NCBI GenBank assembly: GCA_003229095.1
Contig: QIHS01000485.1
Coordinates: 1-15,204, forward strand
Reading direction: 5' to 3'
Source of the DNA: Woeseia sp.
GTDB lineage: Bacteria > Pseudomonadota > Gammaproteobacteria > Steroidobacterales > Woeseiaceae
Length of the DNA stretch: 15,204 nucleotides
Position numbers and translations under genes: made by a program. A model generated the notes under the pieces. That model made no database searches, was not told the DNA's origin, and saw only the letters and a program-made list of their open reading frames with translations. Shown here in pieces: positions 1 through 8,666 of this stretch; the first letter of the stretch is position 1, and each line of letters starts with the position of its first letter.

Positions 1-926
1 ATCAGTTCCTGATCGATTTCCGGCGGCAGCAGATCCTGCGCATTGACATGCATCATCAGCGCTGTGGCACTCGCGGTATATATCGACGAATAGGTACCCA
101 CAATAATACCGACGATCAGTGCGATGGAAAACGGTGCTACAGATTCGCCGCCCAGTATCAGCAACGCCATCAAAACGACCAGCGTGGTCACACCCGTGAT
201 GATGGTACGGGCGAGCATTTCATTAATAGAAATATTCATCGCCTCTTCGGCGCTTGCGCCGCGCAACTTCGTGAAATTCTCGCGAATCCGATCGAATGTA
301 ACGACCGTATCGTTCAGCGAATAACCGATGACCGCCAAGACAGCCGCCACGACAGAGAGATCAAACGTGACGCCGCTCAACGAGAAAAAACCGACCGTGA
401 CGATGACATCGTGGCCCAGTGCAGCAACGGCTCCTGCGGCAAACTTCCATTGAAAACGAAACATGACGTAGATGAAAATCAGCAGCAACGCGAAAATCAG
501 CGCCAATGCGCCTTGTTCTGACAGTTCTTTGCCAACCTGGGCGCTGACCGTATCTATTCGCAGCAACTTAACCCGAGGATCGCCGGCGGAGAGAACCTCC
601 GTTAGACGATCCCGGACCGCATTGGCATCCGTACCCGTCTGTGGCGGCAAGCGAACCATGACATCCGTTGGATCGCCAAAGGCCTGCACAATAGGAGAAC
701 CGAATCCCGCTGCTTGCAGGGTTTCCCGAATCTCGACCAGATTTGCCGCTTCGGGAAACTCGGCGACGACCAATATGCCGCCGGTAAAATCAATGCCTAA
801 ATTCAGGCCCCGAGTCGCCAGGGATGCGATGGAAACGACCACCAGCAGTATCGATACACCGATGGCAATCTTGCGCCTGACCGGGTTAAGGAAATCAATG
901 TTCGTTTTTTCTTTAAAGAGCTGCAA
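1..926 (-). CDS. secF: SecF, protein translocase subunit (3' end beyond window)
   Basis: SecF partners SecD in the inner membrane and uses the proton motive force to help pull preproteins through SecYEG. I translated 308 codons on the minus strand; the family is about 305-320 residues, so only a few C-terminal residues are missing. Visible parts are TM1 near residues 18-37, the GIDFTGG motif at 45-50, a periplasmic domain, and TM segments from about 140. The motif GYSLNDTVVTFDRIREN holds Asp206, which corresponds to the conserved proton-transfer Asp of E. coli SecF. There is no ATG near the start. The chosen start is a TTG at 924-926, preceded by AGGA seven bases upstream, and gives MQLFKEKTNIDF, which fits SecF N-termini. 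It begins 10 bases after the secD stop, so the two are surely co-transcribed. Confidence 0.95.
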   Translation of the reverse strand, partial: MQLFKEKTNIDFLNPVRRKIAIGVSILLVVVSIASLATRGLNLGIDFTGGILVVAEFPEAANLVEIRETLQAAGFGSPIVQAFGDPTDVMVRLPPQTGTDANAVRDRLTEVLSAGDPRVKLLRIDTVSAQVGKELSEQGALALIFALLLIFIYVMFRFQWKFAAGAVAALGHDVIVTVGFFSLSGVTFDLSVVAAVLAVIGYSLNDTVVTFDRIRENFTKLRGASAEEAMNISINEMLARTIITGVTTLVVLMALLILGGESVAPFSIALIVGIIVGTYSSIYTASATALMMHVNAQDLLPPEIDQEL

Positions 927-936
927 CGAGTTTTCC

Positions 937-2754
937 TCAGATGGGCAGTTTTTCGAGCCGGCGTCCGCCGAACACCAAATTCACGATTGCCCGGGTGCCA
1001 ATGATGGCGGTAAACATCGAAGTCATAATACCGAGTGACAGCGTCACTGCGAATCCTTTGACCGCGCCCGTACCAAATGCAAACAGCACTATCGCCGCGA
1101 TGAGCGTCGTGACGTTCGCGTCAGCGATTGACGAAAATGCTTTCTCGTAGCCGGAGTGAATACTGTTCTGCACCGTTGCACCGGATGCAAGTTCCTCACG
1201 GATTCTCTCGAAAATGAGGACGTTTGCATCCACCGCCATGCCAACCGTTAGCACAATGCCAGCGATGCCAGGCAATGTCAGCGAAGCCGTCAGCAAAGAG
1301 AGCAGTGCAACGATAAAAATCAGGTTGGTAAACAAAGCCAGGTTTGCGATCAAACCGAAACCGCGGTAGTAAATGGCCATAAACACGACGACCGCGAGAA
1401 ATCCAATCTGGATGGCTTTGAAGCCCTTGTCGATATTTTCCTGACCCATTGTCGGGCCAATTGTACGGTCTTCCACTTTGAAAACGGGCGCCGCCAGCGC
1501 GCCTGCACGCAAAAGTATCGCAAGGTCACGGGCTTCGACAGTCGTCAGTCCGGTCGTCACAAATTGATCTTTGAATACACCATTGATCGTGGCGGTATTG
1601 ATAATTCTCTCAGTTCTGATCTGTCGAAATGAGGTCGTCCCGTCCGGCAGGTCTATCGCCACGCGTTTCGTATCGATGTACACCGATGACATCGGTTTGC
1701 CAAGATTGGCAATCGTATTCTTCAACATACGCTCGCCGCCGACAGCATCGAGTGTGATGAACACCGCGGGCCGCCCCTCTGATGACCCAGATGACGCATC
1801 GATAATCTGGTCACCGGATGCAATAACGTCTCGCTGCAAGAGCTGACTCTCGACGCCATCCGCACCCTCATAGCGCCTCGACCCCGGCATTTCGCCGGTG
1901 GTATCCACCATGCGAAATTCGAGCGTTGCAGTGGCCGTGATAATCCCCGCAAGTGCGTTCGGATCCTGCACACCGGGCAGTTGCACCACAATTCGGTTCA
2001 GGCCCTGGCGCTGCACCAGCGGTTCGGCGACGCCAAGCTGGTCAACACGATTGCGCAGCGTCGTAATGTTCTGGTTGATGGCAAAATCGTGACGCGCCTT
2101 GATTTGGGCTTCGCTCATGCGTACTCGCAACGAACTCGCATCGACGACGCCATCAAGAATGAGAATGTCCGCGTCGGCCTCACGAATAATATCGCGGGCT
2201 CTTTGCGTATCTTCAATCGATCTCAACCTGACATTGATTTGTGTGCCATCGACTCTTATCTGGTGGCGGATACTTGCATCACTTAAAGCGCTGGCGAATT
2301 CCTGTTCGTAAGCGCCGAGCCGGCTGGTGACAGCGGTTTCCATGTCAACTTCGAGCAGGACGTAAACACCGCCACGCAAGTCCAACCCCAGGCTCATCGG
2401 ATTCAGGCCGAGGTTTCTAACCCACACCGGCAATTTCGGAGCATTGGTCAGCGCAACGTTCGAATCAGAATCGAAACGCTCACGGAACAACGCTACTGCG
2501 GCTTCCTGATCTGTTGAGGAATCGAAGCGCACAACGACTCGACCATTTTTCAGATAGGTTGCCTCGGGTGCGATGCCGGCACTTTCAAGCACCTGCTCGA
2601 CCCGCACCACCCTGTCTTCGGCAAAAAAGTTGCCGTCCCGGCCGGCCAACTGAACCGCAGGAGACGTTCCATATACATTTGGCAATGCAACCAGAATGCC
2701 GACGATGAATATCACGACGACCAATGCATTGAGCCATGCAGGATAACGATTCAT
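937..2754 (-). CDS. secD: SecD, protein translocase subunit
   Basis: SecD is the large subunit of the SecDF complex that aids late steps of Sec export and membrane protein release. At 605 residues it has the normal gammaproteobacterial length. It has an N-terminal TM segment (about 9-27), the LGLDLRGG motif (122-129), a large periplasmic domain with NRVDQLGVAEP (235-245), and five C-terminal TM segments from about 446. The TM4 motif GMAVDANVLIFERIREE contains Asp509, the conserved proton-pathway residue. The ATG start at 2754 is 26 bases after the yajC stop. The gene sits between yajC and secF as in E. coli, with no internal damage seen. Confidence 0.97.
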   Translation of the reverse strand: MNRYPAWLNALVVVIFIVGILVALPNVYGTSPAVQLAGRDGNFFAEDRVVRVEQVLESAGIAPEATYLKNGRVVVRFDSSTDQEAAVALFRERFDSDSNVALTNAPKLPVWVRNLGLNPMSLGLDLRGGVYVLLEVDMETAVTSRLGAYEQEFASALSDASIRHQIRVDGTQINVRLRSIEDTQRARDIIREADADILILDGVVDASSLRVRMSEAQIKARHDFAINQNITTLRNRVDQLGVAEPLVQRQGLNRIVVQLPGVQDPNALAGIITATATLEFRMVDTTGEMPGSRRYEGADGVESQLLQRDVIASGDQIIDASSGSSEGRPAVFITLDAVGGERMLKNTIANLGKPMSSVYIDTKRVAIDLPDGTTSFRQIRTERIINTATINGVFKDQFVTTGLTTVEARDLAILLRAGALAAPVFKVEDRTIGPTMGQENIDKGFKAIQIGFLAVVVFMAIYYRGFGLIANLALFTNLIFIVALLSLLTASLTLPGIAGIVLTVGMAVDANVLIFERIREELASGATVQNSIHSGYEKAFSSIADANVTTLIAAIVLFAFGTGAVKGFAVTLSLGIMTSMFTAIIGTRAIVNLVFGGRRLEKLPI

Positions 2755-2780
2755 TTTTCGTGTGCCGCCAGCAGTCGCAA

Positions 2781-3104
2781 TCAGGCAGCGTCGATCGTGC
2801 CTTTAGGCACGATGGATGAGACCGTCGATTTTTGAACTTTGATTTCCACGTTTTGTGCAATCAAGAGCGTTGCATAGTGCTCGCTAACCGCGGTCACTTT
2901 GCCGAGCACGCCACCGGCGGTCAGCACTTCATCGCCTGTCGCCAGCGCACCGATGAGGGCAGTGTGTGCTTTTTGCCGTTTCTGCTGCGGGCGAATCAGC
3001 AAAAAATAAAACGCGACGAAAATTACGATCATCGGCAGGAAAATACTGAATGGGTCGCCCTGAGCGGAATCCTGCGCGTAGGCGGGACTGATAAAGAAAT
3101 CCAT
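2781..3104 (-). CDS. yajC: YajC, Sec translocon accessory protein
   Basis: YajC is a small inner-membrane protein that joins SecDF as an accessory of the SecYEG holo-translocon. The 107 residues match the family length. One TM helix lies at about 18-37 and is followed by the hallmark IRPQQKRQK (38-45). The cytoplasmic part has the GDEVLTAGGVLGKV signature (67-80). The stretch SPAYAQ before the helix is typical of proteobacterial YajC. The ATG at 3104 has an AGGA-type ribosome site about nine bases upstream. It follows tgt by 155 bases, leaving room for its own promoter, and leads into secD. Confidence 0.95.
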   Translation of the reverse strand: MDFFISPAYAQDSAQGDPFSIFLPMIVIFVAFYFLLIRPQQKRQKAHTALIGALATGDEVLTAGGVLGKVTAVSEHYATLLIAQNVEIKVQKSTVSSIVPKGTIDAA

Positions 3105-3167
3105 GATTTACGTTCCTAGTGTCTGCTGGTGTCTGGCTTTTCACCAAACCTCGAAAAAAGGCGCGCT

Positions 3168-3173
3168 ATTATT
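3168..3173 (-). promoter_or_regulatory. Candidate extended -10 element for yajC-secDF
   Basis: On the minus strand the gap between tgt and yajC contains TGCAATAAT, an extended -10 type match (TGn followed by AATAAT). It would start a leader of roughly 55-60 bases before yajC. No good -35 is visible at 16-18 bases, so the call rests on the extended -10 alone. The rest of the gap (3105-3259) shows no convincing terminator after tgt. Confidence 0.22.
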
Positions 3174-3259
3174 GCACAGGAAGGACCGGACTTGGGGTTC
3201 GTCGTTAACGTTTCAAGACCGGCCGGCAAAAGGTGCACTCGATGACCCATTTCGCTGTT

Positions 3260-5361
<2,102 letters not shown>

Positions 5362-5369
<8 letters not shown>

Positions 5370-5399
5370 GGCCGCGCATCATACAATGATACGCGGCCA
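5362..5399 (-). terminator. Terminator-like hairpin overlapping the queA start codon
   Basis: Arms 5370-5382 and 5386-5398 form a 13-bp stem with one G-U wobble (on the minus strand) and a UGU loop. A further U-A pair uses the A of the queA ATG. A run of five U (5366-5362) follows three bases later and is formed by queA codons 2-3. On the minus strand this has the form of a rho-independent terminator for the sigma/anti-sigma/PDZ unit ending at 5422. Because it also holds the queA initiation region, it could instead be an attenuator or a translation-blocking structure. Confidence 0.5.
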
Positions 5400-5421
5400 C
5401 AATTTAGTCAGAAATCGTCAG

Positions 5422-5772
5422 CTAAGCGAGTTTCTCCTCATCAATAATGACCGCTTTCACGCTCGCTGGGAAACGACCTGTTGGCACAGTTTCGAAGCCA
5501 TTTAAGCTGCGACGATTATCCGGCATCTCGATGCTCACGGTGCGCTTGCGTTTGTCGCGCATGATTTCCATTTTCAATTCTTCGCCACCCTCATAAGATC
5601 GCAGGATGCGCATTGCATGCGAGATCGATGCCGGCTTACGCCCATCTATGCTCAGAATGACATCGCCATCCTCCAGCATGAGGTCCTCATCATCGGGTGC
5701 GCGAACCACCAGCAATCCTTCATCCGTACCGAAATAACTGCCGAGACGTTCGGTCAGTGGCGCCAGTTCCAT
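5422..5772 (-). CDS. C-terminal part of a frameshifted double-PDZ protein
   Basis: This open frame holds the second PDZ domain of the protein that begins at 6485. The sequence includes EDGDVILSIDGRKP followed by SHAMRILRSYEGGEELKMEI, a typical PDZ core. Reading upstream in this frame past the apparent ATG at 5772 gives VWAFGGHGFGDMELAPLTER, which looks like genuine protein and not a true start. No convincing ribosome site precedes 5772. It is therefore best read as the 3' part of one gene of about 354 codons, with the break near 5815-5818. The expected role is ligand or peptide binding in the periplasm. Confidence 0.75.
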   Translation of the reverse strand: MELAPLTERLGSYFGTDEGLLVVRAPDDEDLMLEDGDVILSIDGRKPASISHAMRILRSYEGGEELKMEIMRDKRKRTVSIEMPDNRRSLNGFETVPTGRFPASVKAVIIDEEKLA

Positions 5773-6485
5773 ATCACCAAAACCATGTCCGCCGAAGGCC
5801 CAGACAAAATTGCATTTTGCTCAGCAGTGACGCCAGGTGCGGTAAATCGACCACTAAATGCGAATACATTATTTTCCAGTGGCCGTGGCTTGATGCCGGC
5901 CTTGGTCCTATTGCCATCGCGTAGATACTCGATGCTCAGCTCATCACCTTCCTCAACACCCTGCATAAAGTCTCGCAGGATTTCATTGGCTTGCTCGCTA
6001 TTGTCTGCCGTCAAGGACTCGTCATTAATGGCTGTAATCACGTCGCCGGACCGCAAGCCGGCTTCTGCTGCCGCCCCGCCAGGCGACACACCCAGCACTT
6101 CAACGCCTTCAACCGGATCCTTATCTTCAGTCGACCCAACTGCGGTACCGGGCGCGGCAATTGTGATGCCGAGAACAGGGCTGCGATTTGCCTCAATCAA
6201 CAGCTTTAATCGCTCACCCCCTGGTAGCAGTGCCATTGAGAGGTCGCTGACATGAAGCGCAGCTTCGGCAAGGTGTCGTTCCGCATTTCGCAAACGCGCC
6301 TGAACTTCGATGTTGCCGGATTTCTCTGCCATCCGTTTCTGCGCCACCAACACAGCACGTTGGTGCAACAATTCCTCGGCCATTCGCAATTCTTCAGCTT
6401 TTACAGCGGCGTCGTCCTGAGCCAGAGTCGGCACACACAATAACGCGAGTGCCAACACCGTTATTGTCATTCTCAAAATTCTCAT
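5754..6485 (-). CDS. N-terminal part of a frameshifted periplasmic PDZ protein
   Basis: The chosen ATG at 6485 has GGGAG seven bases upstream and opens directly into a signal peptide (MRILRMTITVLALALL, then VPTLAQ). A longer frame from a TTG at 6551 lacks a ribosome site and would bury the signal. After the signal comes a helical, probably coiled-coil region of about 60 residues rich in A, E, R and L. The first PDZ domain follows, with GVSPGGAAAEAGLRSGDVIT as its core. The frame then runs into out-of-frame residues (SGPSADMVLVIWNWRH) and stops at 5754. A one-base insertion in the A-run opposite 5815-5818 would join it to the second PDZ domain. No protease domain is visible. It lies 62 bases after the anti-sigma gene, suggesting a periplasmic sensor or modulator of that pathway. 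Confidence 0.75.
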   Translation of the reverse strand: MRILRMTITVLALALLCVPTLAQDDAAVKAEELRMAEELLHQRAVLVAQKRMAEKSGNIEVQARLRNAERHLAEAALHVSDLSMALLPGGERLKLLIEANRSPVLGITIAAPGTAVGSTEDKDPVEGVEVLGVSPGGAAAEAGLRSGDVITAINDESLTADNSEQANEILRDFMQGVEEGDELSIEYLRDGNRTKAGIKPRPLENNVFAFSGRFTAPGVTAEQNAILSGPSADMVLVIWNWRH

Positions 6486-6547
6486 CTTTGTGCTCCCGGT
6501 CCTGCGTGCCTTAACCCCACCGTTTTCAGCTTCTCGCAGGACTCCAA

Positions 6548-7138
6548 TCAAAATGCCATTCGTTGTGCCTGCGCCCTGCGCAGGTCCAACAGTGAACTCA
6601 TCAACCTGACTCGCTGGCGCCAGAAAATTTCTCTCTCCATCGGACTCAAACGGCTCTCCGGATGATTCAATCGATAGTCAATCGCTGCTATCCGGTCTTC
6701 AATCTGCACAATCGTCGCTGCCGTATCAGCGCGCACCAGGCTCGGCTGGCCTGGCAATGCGCGCAATTCTCTCTCGATCTGTCGCGACTGCACCATCAAA
6801 GTACTCAAATTGGTCGGCGTACCTGCGTCCACGGCTGTCAGTGGCGGTTCTGTCTCAAATGACTGTGGACCGGGCTCAATCCCCGGTGTCATCGGAATAT
6901 TCAACACGACGAGAACCACGGCCGCAGCGATGCCGGCACCACTGAGCCATTTGGCCGTCTCAAAATAGCGACCTTTAAACAGACCCTCCGCACGAGCTTG
7001 TGATTCGATTCGCTTCCAGACCTCTCGCGGCGGCGGCGTATCTTCAAGTGCCTGCAGCGCACTCTGAAACACATCGCGCTGGGCAACGCTCAAACCTGTG
7101 TTCATCGTCTCGTCCGGTGTCTCGTCATTTTCATTCAT
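6548..7138 (-). CDS. Putative membrane anti-sigma factor
   Basis: I infer an anti-sigma factor from position and layout, not from a clear family match. The gene directly follows the ECF sigma gene and encodes 196 residues. It has an acidic cytoplasmic N-terminus, a short PPPREVWKRI helix-like segment, one TM helix (about 62-81, SGAGIAAAVVLVVL), and a C-terminal periplasmic part rich in helix formers (ERELRALPG, IVQIEDRIAAIDYRLNHP). The usual zinc HxxxCxxC motif of ZAS anti-sigma factors is absent. I chose the ATG at 7138, which has AGGA and GAG upstream. A TTG at 7171 would overlap the sigma stop codon (TTGA) and is the alternative. The predicted role is to hold the sigma factor at the membrane until an envelope signal arrives. 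Confidence 0.7.
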   Translation of the reverse strand: MNENDETPDETMNTGLSVAQRDVFQSALQALEDTPPPREVWKRIESQARAEGLFKGRYFETAKWLSGAGIAAAVVLVVLNIPMTPGIEPGPQSFETEPPLTAVDAGTPTNLSTLMVQSRQIERELRALPGQPSLVRADTAATIVQIEDRIAAIDYRLNHPESRLSPMEREIFWRQRVRLMSSLLDLRRAQAQRMAF

Positions 7139-7167
7139 CGTCAACTCAATCCTGTCCTTGCGAATCT

Positions 7168-7779
7168 TCAATAACTTCCCAGCGCGGTTTCGTGCATGCC
7201 TGTTTTCGCGCTGCCACGCTTGATATCCGCATCGAGCATGGGCCTCAGTCGCTGGTAAGCGCGGGACAACTGCGACTTCGAAAAACTTTCAGTCTTGCCC
7301 ATCATTGCGGCAATTTCCTTGTGCGTGAATCCTTCGACATCGTGCAACCAAACCACTGTCCTGCCGACTTCCGGCAAGTTCGCCAGGGCCGCGTCGAGAT
7401 CAATCGCCTGATCCTGTTGCGCCGCATTTATGGACAGACCGCGTTTCTCGAATGTCATCTCTTCCCAGTCGTCGTCCAGACTCTGACCGCGACTGTGCCA
7501 GGCAGAGCGTAGAAACATCAGCGCCTTCGAAACCGCGATCCGCCGCACCCAAATGCCGAGTGGTGCCTCACCGCGAAACTGTCCTATGCTGCGAATGACC
7601 TGAATAAAAGTGTCTTGCAGCAAATCCTCAGCCTGGGCAGGCACACGCGTGAATCGCAGGCATACCGAGTACACGGGGGCTGAGAATGCACGGTAGATGA
7701 TCTCGTGCGCCTTCGCGTCTCCGCGGGTCGCGCGCTTGACGATCGCCGGGTCAATCTGGATATCAGTAAACTTGCTCAT
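7168..7779 (-). CDS. ECF-type RNA polymerase sigma factor
   Basis: This is a 203-residue extracytoplasmic-function sigma factor. Region 2 includes YSVCLRFTRVPAQAEDLLQD, followed by TFIQVIRSIGQFRG and WVRRIAVSKALMFLR. Region 4 includes LANLPEVGRTVVWLHDVEGF, followed by THKEIAAMMGKT and SFSKSQLSRAYQRL, which contains the helix-turn-helix. There is no region 1 or 3, as expected for the group. The start is ATG at 7779 with only a weak AAGA ribosome site. It heads the minus-strand unit with the anti-sigma-like and PDZ genes and is divergent from tRNA-Leu. The ECF subgroup and target promoters cannot be told from this window. I found no clear ECF-type autoregulatory promoter upstream. Confidence 0.93.
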   Translation of the reverse strand: MSKFTDIQIDPAIVKRATRGDAKAHEIIYRAFSAPVYSVCLRFTRVPAQAEDLLQDTFIQVIRSIGQFRGEAPLGIWVRRIAVSKALMFLRSAWHSRGQSLDDDWEEMTFEKRGLSINAAQQDQAIDLDAALANLPEVGRTVVWLHDVEGFTHKEIAAMMGKTESFSKSQLSRAYQRLRPMLDADIKRGSAKTGMHETALGSY

Positions 7780-7843
7780 GTCTTGTATTTAAAGATGCAG
7801 CCGGTCAAAAAAAGGTCGCAGGTATTATGACTATTGTGTGGCG

Positions 7844-7861
7844 GGCAGGTATTCACCTGCC
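7844..7861. repeat. Perfect 7-bp inverted repeat, candidate operator
   Basis: GGCAGGTATTCACCTGCC is a perfect dyad (7-bp arms, 4-base spacer) that abuts the TATACT -10 element on the plus strand. It lies in the shared control region between the sigma gene and tRNA-Leu, so a bound regulator could affect either direction. It is not a match to LexA or CRP consensus. Confidence 0.45.
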
Positions 7862-7867
7862 TATACT
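7862..7867 (+). promoter_or_regulatory. Candidate -10 element for tRNA-Leu
   Basis: TATACT is a good -10 match 55 bases before the tRNA. The best -35 (TTGTGT, 7834-7839) is 22 bases away, too far for normal sigma-70 spacing, and the dyad fills that spacer. A start near 7874 would begin exactly at the leader hairpin. Confidence 0.35.
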
Positions 7868-7873
7868 ATGCGC

Positions 7874-7917
7874 CATTCCTGTTGGGGCAGCGACATATGG
7901 GGTCGCCAGCAGGAATG
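7874..7917 (+). repeat. Long hairpin filling the tRNA-Leu 5' leader
   Basis: CATTCCTGTTGG (7874-7885) pairs with CCAGCAGGAATG (7906-7917), giving 12 pairs with one G-U. An inner CGAC/GTCG stem and a five-base bulge lie between. The structure begins about seven bases after the -10 and ends six bases before the tRNA. No T-run follows, so it is not a terminator. It may be a processing signal, a regulator site, or both. Confidence 0.45.
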
Positions 7918-7922
7918 ATGTA

Positions 7923-8009
7923 GCCGGGGTGGCGGAACTGGTAGACGCGCCGGATTCAAAATCCGGTTTCTTTACGGAAGTGGGGGTTCGATTCCCCCTC
8001 CCGGCACCA
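7923..8009 (+). tRNA. tRNA-Leu (anticodon CAA)
   Basis: The 87-base class II tRNA has an acceptor stem GCCGGGG pairing with TCCCGGC (one G-U), discriminator A and an encoded CCA. The D-arm reads GCGGAACTGGTAGACGC. The anticodon stem CCGGA/TCCGG closes the loop TTCAAAA, with anticodon CAA at 7957-7959. A long variable arm and the T-arm GGGGGTTCGATTCCCCC follow. It decodes UUG leucine codons. It lies 23 bases before the first copy of the NUDIX gene start, so co-transcription with that gene is possible. Confidence 0.97.
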
Positions 8010-8031
8010 CCATCGCAGGATGCATTTCACC

Positions 8032-8129
8032 ATGAATTTCTGCTCAAGCTGTGGCGCGCGGGTCGCAAAGAAAATTCCCTCGTGAATTTCTGTTCTGACT
8101 GTGGCGCTTCGGTCGTGCGGAAAATTCCT
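8032..8129 (+). repeat. Imperfect 50-bp tandem duplication of the NUDIX gene start
   Basis: Copy 1 (8032-8079) and copy 2 (8082-8129) match at about 35 of 48 bases with a period of 50. Many differences fall at third codon positions. Copy 1 has an ATG and encodes MNFCSSCGARVAKKIPS, then a stop at 8083-8085 that overlaps the GTG start of the real gene. Copy 2 encodes VNFCSDCGASVVRKIPHGD and is continuous with the enzyme. Copy 1 could act as a 17-codon leader giving translational coupling, or be a relic of a second paralogue. Confidence 0.8.
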
Positions 8130-8633
8130 CACGGCGATACCCGGCATCGGTGGGTTTGCGCAAGCTGTGAAATCGTACACTACCAAAACCCGAAGATTGT
8201 GGTCGGCTGCATTCCTGAGCGTGACGGCAAGATCCTGCTGTGCAGAAGAGCCATTGAGCCAAGAACCGGTTTCTGGACTGCGCCAGCAGGCTTTTTGGAA
8301 GTTGGCGAAAGTATCGCTGAGGGTGCAGCACGGGAAACGCTGGAGGAAGCCTGTGCGGAAGTCGAAATCGGCCACCTGTTTGCCTCGGTCGATGTCGTTT
8401 ACGCCGGGCAGGTGCACTTGTTTTTCACCGCCACTTTGCTAGGCGACTTTGCTGCCGGCGAAGAAAGTCTTGAAGTAGCGCTTTTTGATATTGCCGATAT
8501 ACCCTGGAAGGACATCGCTTTTTCAAGCAATCGGTTTGCGTTGGAACAGTATATTGCGGATGCTGGAAGCAATAATGGCGTGCACCATCTTGTAATCAAA
8601 CACCGCAGTCCGACAAGTCCCGTACCAATCTGA
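8082..8633 (+). CDS. NUDIX hydrolase with N-terminal zinc ribbon
   Basis: This predicted pyrophosphohydrolase acts on a nucleoside diphosphate linked to another group; the substrate is not known. It has 183 residues. The N-terminal zinc ribbon has two Cys pairs (CSDCG near the start and CASC about 25 residues later), then HYQNPKIVVGCIPE, typical of the Nudix_N_2 family. The NUDIX box runs from GFLEVGE to ARETLEEAC and keeps the catalytic REXXEE residues. The usual Gly after EE is Cys here. The start is GTG at 8082, overlapping the stop of the short upstream copy (TCGTGA), with a poor ribosome site of its own. Translation may therefore depend on the upstream ATG at 8032. An upstream extension of the frame through the tRNA is not real coding sequence. 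Confidence 0.88.
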   Translation: MNFCSDCGASVVRKIPHGDTRHRWVCASCEIVHYQNPKIVVGCIPERDGKILLCRRAIEPRTGFWTAPAGFLEVGESIAEGAARETLEEACAEVEIGHLFASVDVVYAGQVHLFFTATLLGDFAAGEESLEVALFDIADIPWKDIAFSSNRFALEQYIADAGSNNGVHHLVIKHRSPTSPVPI

Positions 8634-8666
8634 CAGACTATTTTGAAAAATCGTCGGGGATAGAAA

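Noticed and set aside
48..521. Long plus-strand frames opposite secF, secD, tgt, queA and thiolase
   Set aside because: They are antisense shadows of well-supported genes, with low-complexity translations and no recognisable domains.
3105..3259. Terminator or small gene between tgt and yajC
   Set aside because: The CCTTTTTT on the minus strand has no preceding stable stem beyond a short GCGCGC, and no convincing short frame is present.
5811..5825. Programmed -1 frameshifting in the PDZ gene
   Set aside because: The in-frame context GAG CAA AAT is not an X XXY YYZ heptamer, and I see no strong downstream stem. Base loss explains it more simply.
6486..6551. TTG start at 6551 for the PDZ protein, overlapping the anti-sigma stop
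   Set aside because: It has no ribosome site and adds a charged extension before a clear signal peptide. The ATG at 6485 has GGGAG well placed.
7827..8081. Open frame running in from upstream through the tRNA into the NUDIX gene
   Set aside because: It translates the tRNA and its leader as protein. The conserved enzyme begins at the zinc ribbon near 8082.
8634..8666. Bidirectional terminator between NUDIX and dsbC
   Set aside because: Only a short ATTTTGAAAAAT palindrome is present, too weak to call.
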